Part shown: in pieces, positions 1 through 8,138 of the stretch
How positions within the stretch are numbered: position 1 is the first letter of the stretch
How the letters are laid out: each line of letters starts with the position of its first letter
NCBI RefSeq assembly: GCF_014649035.1
Contig: NZ_BMSG01000033.1
Coordinates: 19,316-83,315, forward strand
DNA from: Streptomyces sindenensis
Lineage (GTDB): Bacteria; Actinomycetota; Actinomycetes; Streptomycetales; Streptomycetaceae
Length of the DNA: 64,000 bases
Reading direction: 5' to 3'
Made by a program: the position numbers and the translations under genes
Notes under the pieces: model-generated
What the model saw: the letters and a program-made list of their open reading frames with translations, nothing else
Database searches by the model: none
Told to the model about the DNA's origin: nothing

Positions 1-93
1 GAAAACCCGAAACTCTCCCTCAACAAGGACCTCATCCGCTGGGTACTGAGCCGCATCGACCCCACCACCCGCCATACGCAACAACGCAACTGA
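1..93 (+). CDS. C-terminal end of an unidentified protein (partial)
   Basis: An open frame enters from the left edge and stops with TGA after 30 codons, ending in HTQQRN. It has codon use typical of the window (G/C third positions). Only the last 30 residues are present and I do not recognise the family. It lies directly upstream of the IS630-type remnant, so it may be the gene that the insertion cluster landed beside. Confidence 0.4.
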   Translation, partial: ENPKLSLNKDLIRWVLSRIDPTTRHTQQRN

Positions 94-229
94 CCGCGTC
101 AGCGCCCGCAGAGTGACCATGCCGCAGCTGCACCCAATCAAGTCTGTCGACCGGGATACGGCGAGCCGTTGCCACCCGGACGTACAGTATTGATTCGAAA
201 CGGTTCGGGTTCTGGGTCGTTGTGGTGCT

Positions 230-1291
230 GTGAGCGATCTGGTGGGGGACGCGCGGCATCTGTCGCCGTCGGCGCAGGAGGCCCTGCGGCTGCGGGCGGT
301 GGCCGCGTTGGTGGCGGGGCGGGACCGTGAGGACGTGGCGGCGGTGTTTGGGGTGTCGCTGAAGGCGGTCGACATCTGGTGGGCGAAGTGGCGGGCCGGT
401 GGACGGGATGCGCTGGTCATGTAGCCGCGGGGCAAGCCGGTCGGGGTACACCAGGTCCTCGGCGAGGCCGAGCAGGCCGCCGTGCGGCAGGCCGTCCTCG
501 ACCACCGGCCCTGTGACGTGGGCTTGGGCGGGCAGTTGTGGACGCGGCGGATGGTGGGCGAGCTGATCGCGAAGCTGTACCGGGTGCGACTGACCGAGCC
601 CGGGGTGGGCAAGTACCTGAGGCGTTGGGGGCTGTCCTTCCAGCGTCCGGACAAGCGGGCCGTGGAACAGGACCCGCAGGCCGTGCGCCGCTGGCACGAG
701 GAGACCTGGTCCGCGATCCGGACGAAGGCGTAGAAGGACGGCGGCGAGATCCTCTTCGCCGACCAGGTCGGCATCCGCTCCGACCAGGTCACCGGCCGCA
801 CCTGGGGCGAGAAGGGGAAGACACCCGTGGTGCGGCGGAGCGGGAACCGGTTCTCCGTGAACGCCATGTCTGCGATCAGCACCAAGGGCCGGATGCACTT
901 CATGGTCTTCACCGAGAGCTTCACCGCCGAGGTGATGTGCCGCTTCCTGGACCGGCTCGCCGGCCACTTCGACCACAAGATCCATCTCGTGGTCGACGGG
1001 CACTCCGCCCACCGCTCCAAGAAGGTCCGCGACTGGCTCACCGCCCACCCCGACGACGTCGAGCTGCACTTCCTGCCCCCGTACTCGCCCGAGCTCAACC
1101 CTGACGAGCTGGTCAACGCCGACCTCAAGCACAGCCTGCCCAAACAGCACCGAGCCCGCGATCAGACCGAACTCGCCGCGGAGACCCGCCGCTTCTTCCG
1201 CAGACGCCAGCGCCAGCCGCACGTCGTCCGCGGCTACTTCGGCGGCCCGCACGTCCGCTACGTCCTGGCCGAGAACCCCATGAGTTTCTGA
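230..1291 (+). pseudogene. IS630-family transposase, two in-frame amber stops
   Basis: One continuous reading frame runs from the GTG at 230 to the TGA at 1289, broken by two TAG codons at 422-424 and 731-733. The N-terminal part is a helix-turn-helix (AAVFGVSLKAVDIWWAKW). The middle and C-terminal parts carry the DDE catalytic landmarks of IS630/Tc1-mariner transposases: FADQVGI, LVVDGHSAH and YSPELNPDEL. Because the frame is kept on both sides of each stop, these are point mutations and not frameshifts. The last sense codons run almost into the left end of the IS5 element, so the right end of this IS630 copy was probably split or removed by that insertion. I could not define its terminal repeats. 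A functional transposase is not expected. Confidence 0.85.
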
Positions 1292-1295
1292 TCAA

Positions 1296-2180
1296 TGAGC
1301 CCTTTCCAATCTGATGGCGGCGCCATCGAGGGGCTGTTGTACAACACGAAGAAGCTCCTGGTAGACGGGTTCTCGACCAAGATCACCCGTGTCCGCCAGG
1401 AGCTTCGCGTGCTTGTCTACCCGTCGTCGATCGATCTGTCCAGCCACACCCTGCGCTATCTGACGGGACAGCTCCGTGCCCGGCAGCGCGAGATCGGAAC
1501 GCGATGGCGACGGCTGCCGGTAGGCCGGCAGGCCCTGCTCGCTCTGGCGCACTTGAGATGCGGTGACACCTACGCCCAGCTCGCGGCCGGGTTCCGTATC
1601 GGTGTCGCGACGGCCTACCGCTACATACGCGAGGCCGTCGACGTCCTGGCCGCCCTCGCCCCGACCCTGGCCGAAGCGATGAAGACCGTGCGGACGAAGG
1701 CGTTCGTGATCCTGGACGGCACCCTGCTGCCAATCGACCGGATCGCCGCCGACAGCCCGTACTACTCGGGGAAGCACAAACGCCACGGCATGAACGTCCA
1801 GGTCCTCACCGACCCGTTCGGACGCCTGCTGTGGGCCTCGCCCGCACTACCGGGTTCGACCCACGACCTGACCGCCGCACGGGCTCACGGCATCATCGAT
1901 GCCCTCGCCGACGAGGACGTGAAGTGCTGGGCGGACAAGGCATACCAAGGCGCCGGCCGACCGGTCCGAGTCCCGTTCCGAGGCCGACGGCTCAAGCGGT
2001 GGAAGCGACGGCACAACAGCACCCACGCCAGGATCCGCTGCCTCGGTGAGCAAGCCATGGCCACCCTGAAGGGCTGGCGCCTCCTGCGGAAACTCCGCTG
2101 CAGCACCAACCGGATCACCGACATCGTGAAGGCCATCGTCGCCCTTCACCACGCCTCAACCTGAGGTTGGAAAAAGCTCA
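1296..2180 (+). mobile_element. IS5-family insertion sequence
   Basis: A transposase gene lies between imperfect 17-bp terminal inverted repeats: tgagccctttccaatct at 1296-1312, and the reverse complement of tgagctttttccaacct at 2164-2180 (14 of 17 match). The element is about 885 bp, usual for compact IS5-group elements. It starts four bases after the stop of the IS630 transposase, so it inserted at that element's 3' end. No target duplication was evident at the chosen edges, so the exact ends may be off by a few bases. Confidence 0.8.
1409..2164 (+). CDS. IS5-family transposase (DDE_Tnp_4 type)
   Basis: About 251 residues from a GTG start giving VLVYPSSI; the frame stays open further upstream to 1295, but that part lies in the terminal repeat and lacks family resemblance. 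An N-terminal helical HTH-like region (RCGDTYAQLAAGFRIGVATA) is followed by the catalytic domain, with the first Asp in ILDGTLLPID, the second in GSTHDLTAA and the likely Glu in GEQAMATLKGWRLLRK. It catalyses movement of the surrounding element. The TGA stop at 2162-2164 ends within the right terminal repeat. It looks intact, so the element may still be mobile. Confidence 0.85.
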   Translation: MLVYPSSIDLSSHTLRYLTGQLRARQREIGTRWRRLPVGRQALLALAHLRCGDTYAQLAAGFRIGVATAYRYIREAVDVLAALAPTLAEAMKTVRTKAFVILDGTLLPIDRIAADSPYYSGKHKRHGMNVQVLTDPFGRLLWASPALPGSTHDLTAARAHGIIDALADEDVKCWADKAYQGAGRPVRVPFRGRRLKRWKRRHNSTHARIRCLGEQAMATLKGWRLLRKLRCSTNRITDIVKAIVALHHAST

Positions 2181-2484
2181 CTCACCCGAAGTTCAGCCGC
2201 GTCCTCCATGACGGCTCACCCCGACCTCCGCAAGGCAGCCTGAGCCGCAGCGAGCCGAGGGGGCACGGAGGCTGTTGTGAGCGTGTTCGGCGAGAAGCCT
2301 GGACACATGAAGCCCTACTTCATGCTTCAGCCGCTTTCGAGCGAACCGCAGGGTACTGCTCACAGCCCCCAGAAACACGATCGCTACGCTCGTGATCAAC
2401 ACCGGATCCACCCTTGCGCTCCCGCCTCTTCGAGCATGGGCGGCGCCCGGGCGGGCACCACGTTAACTAGTGCTGGCGGCCGGT
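2181..2484. other. Spacer between IS5 and IS21 elements, no convincing gene
   Basis: Third positions are mixed and no frame resembles a known family. A short minus-strand frame (2193-2411, 72 codons) starts with a hydrophobic stretch but has no clear ribosome site. A small inverted repeat (catgaag / cttcatg, about 2307-2324) is the only structure seen. It is probably leftover flank from older insertions. Confidence 0.5.
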
Positions 2485-2533
2485 TGTCGGCGTACTCGCC
2501 TATGTGCAGAGCCGCGTACGGATGAACGTGCAG
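2485..2533 (+). repeat. Left terminal inverted repeat of IS21 element
   Basis: It begins tgtcggcgtac and ends gtacggatgaacgtgcag. Reading inward, 42 of 49 bases match the right end. The inner 20 bases are identical between the ends. Confidence 0.9.
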
Positions 2534-2562
2534 AGCAAGGAGACCTGTGAAGCGCGGGCATC

Positions 2563-2985
2563 GTGGTTCGAGATGATGGAGCGGTGTCTCTTCGCTATTT
2601 CAATCAGACTGGCTGGACCGCGATCTTCAATGGCACCGACACCGAGGTCGGCCGCATGGTGCGTGTGGAGGGCTGGGACCAGGCGACCGGGACGGCCCTG
2701 GTCGTCGATCCCAAGCGTGGTGCCCTGCGTGCGGTGACTGACTACGAGGACTTCTCCCACTTGGAGCGAGCCGACCAAGTCGTGGCCGCGGTGCCTGGCG
2801 GAGGGTGGCGGGTGCACTGGAAGGACGAGGGCCCGGGTGGAACGCCGCTGACGGAACAGGTGCTGGCCTGGCTCATCACGTCGCAGGGGCGGGCGACGGC
2901 CATCACGGTCGATGCCCAGGGGCATGTCGAGGATGCCGATGGCGCCGACGTCTTCATCCCGCCGGGCCAGGACCTGGGGTCCTGA
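2563..2985 (+). CDS. Hypothetical passenger protein inside the IS21 element
   Basis: 140 codons from a GTG at 2563; an in-frame GTG at 2584 is an alternative start. From about residue 15 on, codon use is typical of a real high-GC gene. I do not recognise the family. It is acidic, with no membrane segment or signal peptide, and ends in a proline/glycine tail (PPGQDLGS). It lies between the left terminal repeat and istB and converges on istB with a gap of about 10 bases. IS21 elements normally carry only istA and istB, so this is cargo or a resident gene captured between the ends. Its transcription is likely independent of istAB. Confidence 0.65.
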   Translation: MVRDDGAVSLRYFNQTGWTAIFNGTDTEVGRMVRVEGWDQATGTALVVDPKRGALRAVTDYEDFSHLERADQVVAAVPGGGWRVHWKDEGPGGTPLTEQVLAWLITSQGRATAITVDAQGHVEDADGADVFIPPGQDLGS

Positions 2986-2995
2986 TCGCAGCTGG

Positions 2996-3766
2996 TCAGG
3001 CCACGTCGTTCTCTCGCTCGATGGCCTGGAGGCGGTTCTTCAGCCGGTAGCTGGGGCCGTTGATGGAGATCACTTCGCAGTGGTGGAGGAGCCGGTCGAG
3101 GATCGCGGTGGCCAGGACCTCGTCGCCGAACACTTGGCCCCATTCGCTGAAGGTCTTGTTCGAGGTCAGGATGATCGAGCCCTTCTCGTAGCGCTTGGAG
3201 ATGACCTGGAAGACCAGATTCGCTTCCGCTCGTTCGAGGGGCTGGTAGCCGACCTCGTCGACCACGAGGACGCCGGGCCGCAGGTAGGTGCCGAGCTTGT
3301 TCGTCAGGCGCCCGGTGGTCTCGGCGGCTTTGAGGTTGCGGACCATGTCGTCGAGGCTGGTGAAGTAGATCGAGTAGCCGGCCCGGCAGGCCGCGACCGC
3401 CAGGGCGACGGCGATGTGTGTCTTTCCGACCCCGGGCGGCCCGAGCAGGGCGGCGTTCGCCTTGCCCTCGACGAAGGAGAGGGTGGCGAGGTCCTTGACC
3501 TTCCGCGGATCGAGCTCGGGCTGGAAGGAGAAGTCGTACTCGTCGAGCGTCTTGTGGTGCGGCAGCTTCGAGAGCCGCAGGCCCTGGCGAAAGCGGCGGT
3601 CGTCGCGGACAGCCAGTTCCTCGGACAGGACCAGGTCGAGGAAGTCGAGGTAGCCCATCTTCCCCTCGTCGGCCCGACGGGTGTACTCCCTGATGGTTTC
3701 GGCGAGGTGGGGCAGGCCGAGCTTGCCGGCCGTGTTGCGGATGCGGGTGGAGACCAGCTCGCTCAA
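2996..3766 (-). CDS. istB: IstB, AAA+ helper ATPase of IS21 transposition
   Basis: 256 residues, the usual IstB length. Walker A is GPPGVGKT (residues 109-116) and Walker B is VLVVDE (166-171), followed by AAA+ sensor-like LTSNKTF. IstB is a DnaC/DnaA-like ATPase that loads on target DNA and activates the IstA integrase. The start codon overlaps the istA stop, which fits translational coupling. The only difference from a plain IS21 is the added gene just beyond its 3' end. Confidence 0.95.
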   Translation of the reverse strand: MSELVSTRIRNTAGKLGLPHLAETIREYTRRADEGKMGYLDFLDLVLSEELAVRDDRRFRQGLRLSKLPHHKTLDEYDFSFQPELDPRKVKDLATLSFVEGKANAALLGPPGVGKTHIAVALAVAACRAGYSIYFTSLDDMVRNLKAAETTGRLTNKLGTYLRPGVLVVDEVGYQPLERAEANLVFQVISKRYEKGSIILTSNKTFSEWGQVFGDEVLATAILDRLLHHCEVISINGPSYRLKNRLQAIERENDVA

Positions 3767-5187
3767 GACGTTTCCCTCGTGCTCGGGTGGGTGGTGAAGG
3801 GGCGGGTGCCGGTCAGCTCGTCATAGACCGACAGCGGACGGCGTCCGACCTCGATATGGGTGGCCGCGGCCCGGTTCAGCAGAGCCCGCAAAGGCCCTGA
3901 TTCCTCGCCCCGAGGACGCTCACGACGGGGCTGCGGCAGGACATCTCCGGTGATGGTCCGGCGTCCCTTGCCCGTGGGCAGTCCGTCCCAGTGGGCTTCC
4001 TCGACGACACGGACCCCGCGGCCGATCGCCCGCGGGTGGGTCGCCAGTAGTGTCTCGCCGCTGGAGTCGGCCATGGTCGAATGCAGCATGATCTGCGACT
4101 TCGTGGCCCGGATCTCCACCAGCTGCCGGGGACGGACCCTGCGGGCGGGCACCGAGTAGAGGTTGCCGCCGAAGGCGACCAGGCAGTCCTTGCCAACCGG
4201 CCGCAGATGCCGCTCGGCAACCAGATACGGAGTCTCCGGCAGAGGCCGGAGAGCCACGTGATCACGTGCCGCCCGTTCCCCGATGATCTGCTGGTGAGTC
4301 CGGTGAGCCTGGGCCCGTCGCTGCGGGACCCAGGTAATGAAGGCGGCGTCCATCTCCTCGACGGAGGAGAACGACCGGCCGGACAGGACGTGGTCGCGGA
4401 CGATCAGAACCTGGCGCTCGACACGTCCCTTGCCTGTGGGCCGGTAGGCGGCCAGGACGTCGATGTCGAAGTCGTAATGGCCGGAGAACCCGACCGCTTC
4501 CGGGTGCAGCGGAACCGCCTCGCCCGGGGCGACGTGGCGGCGGACGACGGTCTTCGTGCGGTCGTAGACGATCGTCATCGGCACCCCGCCGAAGTGCGCG
4601 AACGCGCGGCGGTGGCAGTCGAAAAACGTCTGCAGGTCCTGGCTGGTGGTGAAGCAGCAGAACGGGTCGCGTGAGTACGACAGCGTCATGTGGAAGGAGT
4701 AGACCTTCGGGATTCCCATGTGGGCGAGGATCTTGCCCTCGTCGCCCCAGTCCACCTGGGCCTGGGCGCCGGGGATCACCTCGAACCGGCGGTGCATGCC
4801 CGCCAGTTCATTGGGCGTGATGCCGAGTTCCTCGGCGATCCGGGGCCGGGCTTCCTGGACGTAGAGCTTGGTCCGCTGGTAGTTGCCGGTGAACCCGTAC
4901 TCCGCCGCAAGGCGCTCGTGGACCACGGCGGCCTTCATCAGGATCTCGGCCCTCAGCATCGAGTCGACCAGCGGCGCGAACTCGTCGATCACCCTCGCCT
5001 TCGACTGACCGTTCGGCGACCGGCGCGGAGGTGCGGCGGGTCCGTCGGCTGCCAGGTATTTGCTGACCGTCCGCCAGTTCAGGCCCGTTTCCTTGGCGAC
5101 CTCGGTCAGGGTCATCGCTCCGGACTCGACCAGACCACGAAAACGCCGTAGTTCCAGCCAGCGCTGCGGATCCAGGACCACGGCCAC
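3763..5187 (-). CDS. istA: IstA, IS21 transposase/integrase
   Basis: 474 residues. The N-terminal HTH (MTLTEVAKETGLNWRTVSKY, about 25-44) should bind the terminal repeats. The rve-type catalytic core has Asp146 (QVDWGDE), Asp209 (VYDRTKT) and Glu258 (GKGRVERQV), the full DDE triad. The C-terminal beta-barrel-like part includes the GGNLYSVPARRVRP motif shared by IstA proteins. It is first in the istA-istB operon, reading away from the right terminal repeat. All motifs are intact, so the element may be active. Confidence 0.95.
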   Translation of the reverse strand: MAVVLDPQRWLELRRFRGLVESGAMTLTEVAKETGLNWRTVSKYLAADGPAAPPRRSPNGQSKARVIDEFAPLVDSMLRAEILMKAAVVHERLAAEYGFTGNYQRTKLYVQEARPRIAEELGITPNELAGMHRRFEVIPGAQAQVDWGDEGKILAHMGIPKVYSFHMTLSYSRDPFCCFTTSQDLQTFFDCHRRAFAHFGGVPMTIVYDRTKTVVRRHVAPGEAVPLHPEAVGFSGHYDFDIDVLAAYRPTGKGRVERQVLIVRDHVLSGRSFSSVEEMDAAFITWVPQRRAQAHRTHQQIIGERAARDHVALRPLPETPYLVAERHLRPVGKDCLVAFGGNLYSVPARRVRPRQLVEIRATKSQIMLHSTMADSSGETLLATHPRAIGRGVRVVEEAHWDGLPTGKGRRTITGDVLPQPRRERPRGEESGPLRALLNRAAATHIEVGRRPLSVYDELTGTRPFTTHPSTRETS

Positions 5188-5255
5188 CCCATCTCTGCGA
5201 CCTCGACCAACAGGCAGCAGAGTGCCGAATCCTCAACCTCAGCGCATCAGGAACC

Positions 5256-5304
5256 CTGCACGTTCATCCGTACGCGGTCCTGCACGTTCACGTGTACGCC
5301 GACA
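5256..5304 (-). repeat. Right terminal inverted repeat of IS21 element
   Basis: Reverse complement of the left repeat. Two tgaacgtgcag copies are visible on the minus strand. The outer base pair CA at 5303-5304 abuts the ccggt target duplication. Confidence 0.9.
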
Positions 5305-5524
5305 CCGGTCGTGCTGTGACATCCAGGGCTGTGATTTCTCAGCGGTCCGGCCAGAACCCGAGCCCCGGCCGGACTCAGGCAGGAAAGGAAGTCCGCGGAG
5401 CAGAGTCCGGGGATAGGCCGTGCAGGCAAGCGGTGCTGGAAGGAGTGGAGCCAAGGCCGTCTGCTGGCCGAGCGGAAGACTGTGGGGATCACTCTGCACC
5501 AGGGTCTTCAGCCGGGCCGGTACG

Positions 5525-6589
5525 TCAGGTCACACGGTCGGACTCAAGGCCTGAGAAGCTGCCGGTGAGGTGGGTGCGCCCGGCGAGCTCCCAGTGCAGG
5601 TCTTCGGGGACAGCGCCGTGCGCCCAGGAGCGCAGGAAACGCGTGGCGACGAGCATGTCGAGCAAGGGGGTGAGCTCCTGGAGCGGGAGGCCGCACATGC
5701 GCGCGAGGACTTCCTGCTCGGCTGCTGGCGTGCCTGTTTCGTCCGGGAGGTGCGCGGCAAGCGCCAGTGCCAGCAGACGCGGGGTTGCTCCTAGTTGGCG
5801 AATCTCGCTCATCTGGCAGACGCGCAGGATCCAGTTGCCCGCCCGGGCACGGTCTGCGCGAGCCGGCGCCTGCATCCGCACCGCGGTGTCCAGGAGTTCC
5901 ACCGAGATGCCTGCCTGCGCCGGACCGGTGGGGGAGCGCAGCCAGCAGGCAGCCTCCAGTTCGGTGAACGCAGACGGCTCCGAAGCAATCCGCATACCGC
6001 GGATCAACCCGGCGGGGATGTTCACCTTCCCGGCGGTGGTGGAACGCAGGGCGCACTGCAGGGCCAGCAGGCGAGCAGCCGCACTGGTCCGGGCAGGAAG
6101 AGCAGCAGCCAGATAGCTGAGCATCTCCCGCACGCGCACCTGCTCCGAGGGACCGTGCGGAACTCTCCTGCGCTGCCGTTGCCGGATCCGATTCACCGAC
6201 GCTGCCGGAGAGGCCGTGCCGAGGACGGTATCGGGCACGACCGCGGCATGATCAGTGGCTGCCGCGCAGGCGGCGCAGGTGTCGGCGAGCCGCCAGAGCC
6301 GGCCGCCGCGCTCGCGGGTGAGGACGAGCAGGACGGGCCCGGAGCAACCGCGGTGGCGTGAGTGCCACCGACAGCCGTGTGAGTGGCACTGGCAGGTCCG
6401 AAGGTGCCTGGGCAGGAAGTCACGGCGGGCGTGAGCGGCCAGGTGGGTCAGTGCCTGAGACGGCGCCGTCCGCATGGTCGGAGCGGACGGCGAGCACTGC
6501 AAGCAGCTCAGCATGGTCCCTCCGTGTTCAGGGCGCAGCTCCACGGTCCAGATGCGTCGCACCACCGGGTGCGTCGTGCAGAGCCTCAT
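5525..6589 (-). CDS. Cys/His-rich hypothetical protein, likely zinc-binding
   Basis: 354 residues; the ATG at 6587-6589 is the furthest start, with an internal Met near residue 26 (MLSCLQC) as an alternative. The first 120 residues contain repeated Cys/His clusters (LSCLQC, CQCHSHGC, CAAC) suggesting structural zinc sites. The rest is helical and hydrophobic-patterned with leucine-rich stretches (RLLALALAAHLPDE). I do not recognise a named domain; proteins of this layout occur on actinomycete mobile elements, sometimes beside XRE regulators. It is divergent from the XRE gene at 6769 across a repeat-rich control region, so the two are probably co-regulated. A DNA- or RNA-binding role is inference only. 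Confidence 0.6.
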   Translation of the reverse strand: MRLCTTHPVVRRIWTVELRPEHGGTMLSCLQCSPSAPTMRTAPSQALTHLAAHARRDFLPRHLRTCQCHSHGCRWHSRHRGCSGPVLLVLTRERGGRLWRLADTCAACAAATDHAAVVPDTVLGTASPAASVNRIRQRQRRRVPHGPSEQVRVREMLSYLAAALPARTSAAARLLALQCALRSTTAGKVNIPAGLIRGMRIASEPSAFTELEAACWLRSPTGPAQAGISVELLDTAVRMQAPARADRARAGNWILRVCQMSEIRQLGATPRLLALALAAHLPDETGTPAAEQEVLARMCGLPLQELTPLLDMLVATRFLRSWAHGAVPEDLHWELAGRTHLTGSFSGLESDRVT

Positions 6590-6670
6590 CTGATCGGTCT
6601 TTCTCCTGGTCCTCGGCGAGCTTCATCTGCTGATGCAGTGGGCTGGGGGAGTGGGGCGGCAGCACACCGT

Positions 6671-6755
6671 AGTGCAGACCTCTGCCCTGCGCGGAGGTGC
6701 GGCGACCTGCGGAAATAGGGCAGAGGTCTGCACTGACAGGGCAGGTGTCTGCACC
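6671..6755. promoter_or_regulatory. Operator-like repeat array between divergent genes
   Basis: Three copies of an 18-bp element. Copy 1, agtgcagacctctgccct (6671-6688), is the exact reverse complement of copy 2 (6717-6734). Copy 3 (6738-6755) is a 3-mismatch direct repeat of copy 2. Copies 2 and 3 start exactly 21 bp apart, two helical turns, so a protein would bind the same DNA face. The array lies just upstream of the XRE start and in the leader of the divergent Cys-rich gene, as expected for an autoregulatory operator. Confidence 0.75.
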
Positions 6756-6768
6756 TTCGGATGGTGGG

Positions 6769-7032
6769 GTGACGATCTTCCCGCCCGACCCGAACCTCAC
6801 CGCCCTCCGCCTGGAGCTGGCACGGCTGAGGAGCGAACACGGCTGGACCTACGATGAGCTCGCCCATCGAACCGGCCTGGCCAGGCGCACCCTCATCGAA
6901 ATCGAGCAGGGCCGCACCATCGGATCACTCAAGACCTGGCACGCGATCGCCCACGCCCTCGACGTCCCCGTCGACCACCTCTTCGCCCGCCTCTGCGAAG
7001 GCCACGAACCCCCGGCCGAACCCGCCCCCTGA
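6769..7032 (+). CDS. XRE-family helix-turn-helix regulator
   Basis: 87 residues from the GTG at 6769 (VTIFPPDPNL), about 13 bases after the repeat array; the frame is open further upstream but would run through the array. The Cro/C1-type HTH covers residues 15-70 (WTYDELAHRTGLARRTLIEI, then LKTWHAIAHALDVPVDHLF). There is a short proline-rich tail and no extra domain. It is the best candidate to bind the 18-bp repeats immediately upstream and control both itself and the divergent gene. Confidence 0.8.
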   Translation: MTIFPPDPNLTALRLELARLRSEHGWTYDELAHRTGLARRTLIEIEQGRTIGSLKTWHAIAHALDVPVDHLFARLCEGHEPPAEPAP

Positions 7033-7189
7033 CCGCCCGACGCGGCGGCCTGAGAGATCACCCGATCCAGTCACCAAAAGGCACTCCTGCGCGAGAGATC
7101 GCACACAGGTTCCCTTCCGTTGGGCCGTCCGCAGGACACACCGGCACGCTCCCCGCAGTACCGGCGTGTCACCTGCCACCTTCACCGCC

Positions 7190-8056
7190 ATGTGCTCCGC
7201 CAACGCCTCATCCCCTCGCCGGTGGGACGGCACCCCTGCCCGTACCCCACGCTCACGGTCCCTGCGTGTCGCCCCCGACAGCCCCACCCGCCTCGTCCGC
7301 ACCGCGCAGCAGGGCCGTTGCCCTGACTGCGGCAACCGCGTCGACTGGCACCCCCGCACGGACGCCGACGACCGAGCCGTGGGGCTCCACCCTCAAGAAC
7401 TCCCCGCCGCCGCTGTGCCTGCCGTCAGCCGCTGGCACGTCAGTTCCGGCATCGCCCACCCCGCCTACGACGGCACCCTGTGGTGCCGCATCCCGCACAC
7501 CGCCCTGTGCCCCGCACGCAGCGCTCCCGCAGCCCTCACCCCACAGCTCACCGCGCTGCGCCGCCACCTCGCCCTGCACACCCGCCGACTGATCAACAAC
7601 GGCACCCTCACCGCACGGGCCACCCCACCTGCACCCGAGGCCACCGAATCCTGCAGACCGGCCCGGCCCATCGCTCAGCTTCTCAGCGTCCGCTACATCG
7701 CCAGCCACCCCATCGACGCCATCCAATGCGTAGCCCAGACCCGCCAGCGGCACCGCTGCACACGCTCCGTCCTCGACGACCACGCCCCGCCCGGCACCTG
7801 GAGCCTGCTCCCCACCACCCACCTCCGCCGCCGGCCCCCTTCTCTCTCCGTGGGCAGGATGGCCGTCTACGACCTGACGCATTTGCCCTATACCGAGCAG
7901 TTGCGATGGCGTCACCAGCACTGCTCCGGCCACGCCACCTCCTCAGCCGCCGACCTCGCCGTCACCGAGTGGGAACCCTTCGACCCGCGGCTCCACCACC
8001 AGCACATCCACCCACGCCTCCCCGGCAGCACGCGCACGCAGCACCACGGGACATAA
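7190..8056 (+). CDS. DUF6083-like hypothetical protein
   Basis: 288 residues from ATG 7190; an in-frame GTG at 7166 is an alternative, and neither has a strong ribosome site. The core GRCPDCGNRVDWHPRTD, followed by LHPQELPA and SSGIAHP then WCRIPHTALCP, matches my memory of the Streptomyces DUF6083 family. The paired Cys residues suggest a zinc site. Function is unknown. It lies between the XRE gene and the helicase, all on the plus strand, and may belong to their transcript. Confidence 0.65.
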   Translation: MCSANASSPRRWDGTPARTPRSRSLRVAPDSPTRLVRTAQQGRCPDCGNRVDWHPRTDADDRAVGLHPQELPAAAVPAVSRWHVSSGIAHPAYDGTLWCRIPHTALCPARSAPAALTPQLTALRRHLALHTRRLINNGTLTARATPPAPEATESCRPARPIAQLLSVRYIASHPIDAIQCVAQTRQRHRCTRSVLDDHAPPGTWSLLPTTHLRRRPPSLSVGRMAVYDLTHLPYTEQLRWRHQHCSGHATSSAADLAVTEWEPFDPRLHHQHIHPRLPGSTRTQHHGT

Positions 8057-8138
8057 CGCCCGGCCCGTCACACGTCCCCGGCAACGCCCGCCACCCCACC
8101 AGCCCCGGCGCACCCGCCCCAACCCACGGAGACCCCCG

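Larger units (their letters stand above)
2485..5304 (-). mobile_element. Complete IS21-family insertion sequence with passenger gene
   Basis: The element is 2820 bp, begins TG and ends CA as IS21 elements do, and is bounded by 49-bp inverted repeats that match at 42 of 49 positions. Each end contains two copies of a gtgcag-type subrepeat about 24 bp apart, the multiple terminal repeats expected for IstA binding. It is flanked by a perfect 5-bp direct repeat, ccggt (2480-2484 and 5305-5309), the target-site duplication. Inside are istA and istB on the minus strand and, convergent with istB, an extra 140-residue gene at 2563-2985. Both transposition genes are open. Confidence 0.92.

Noticed and set aside
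2193..2411. 72-codon minus-strand frame with hydrophobic start
   Set aside because: No ribosome site, no homology recognised and mixed codon bias between two insertion sequences.
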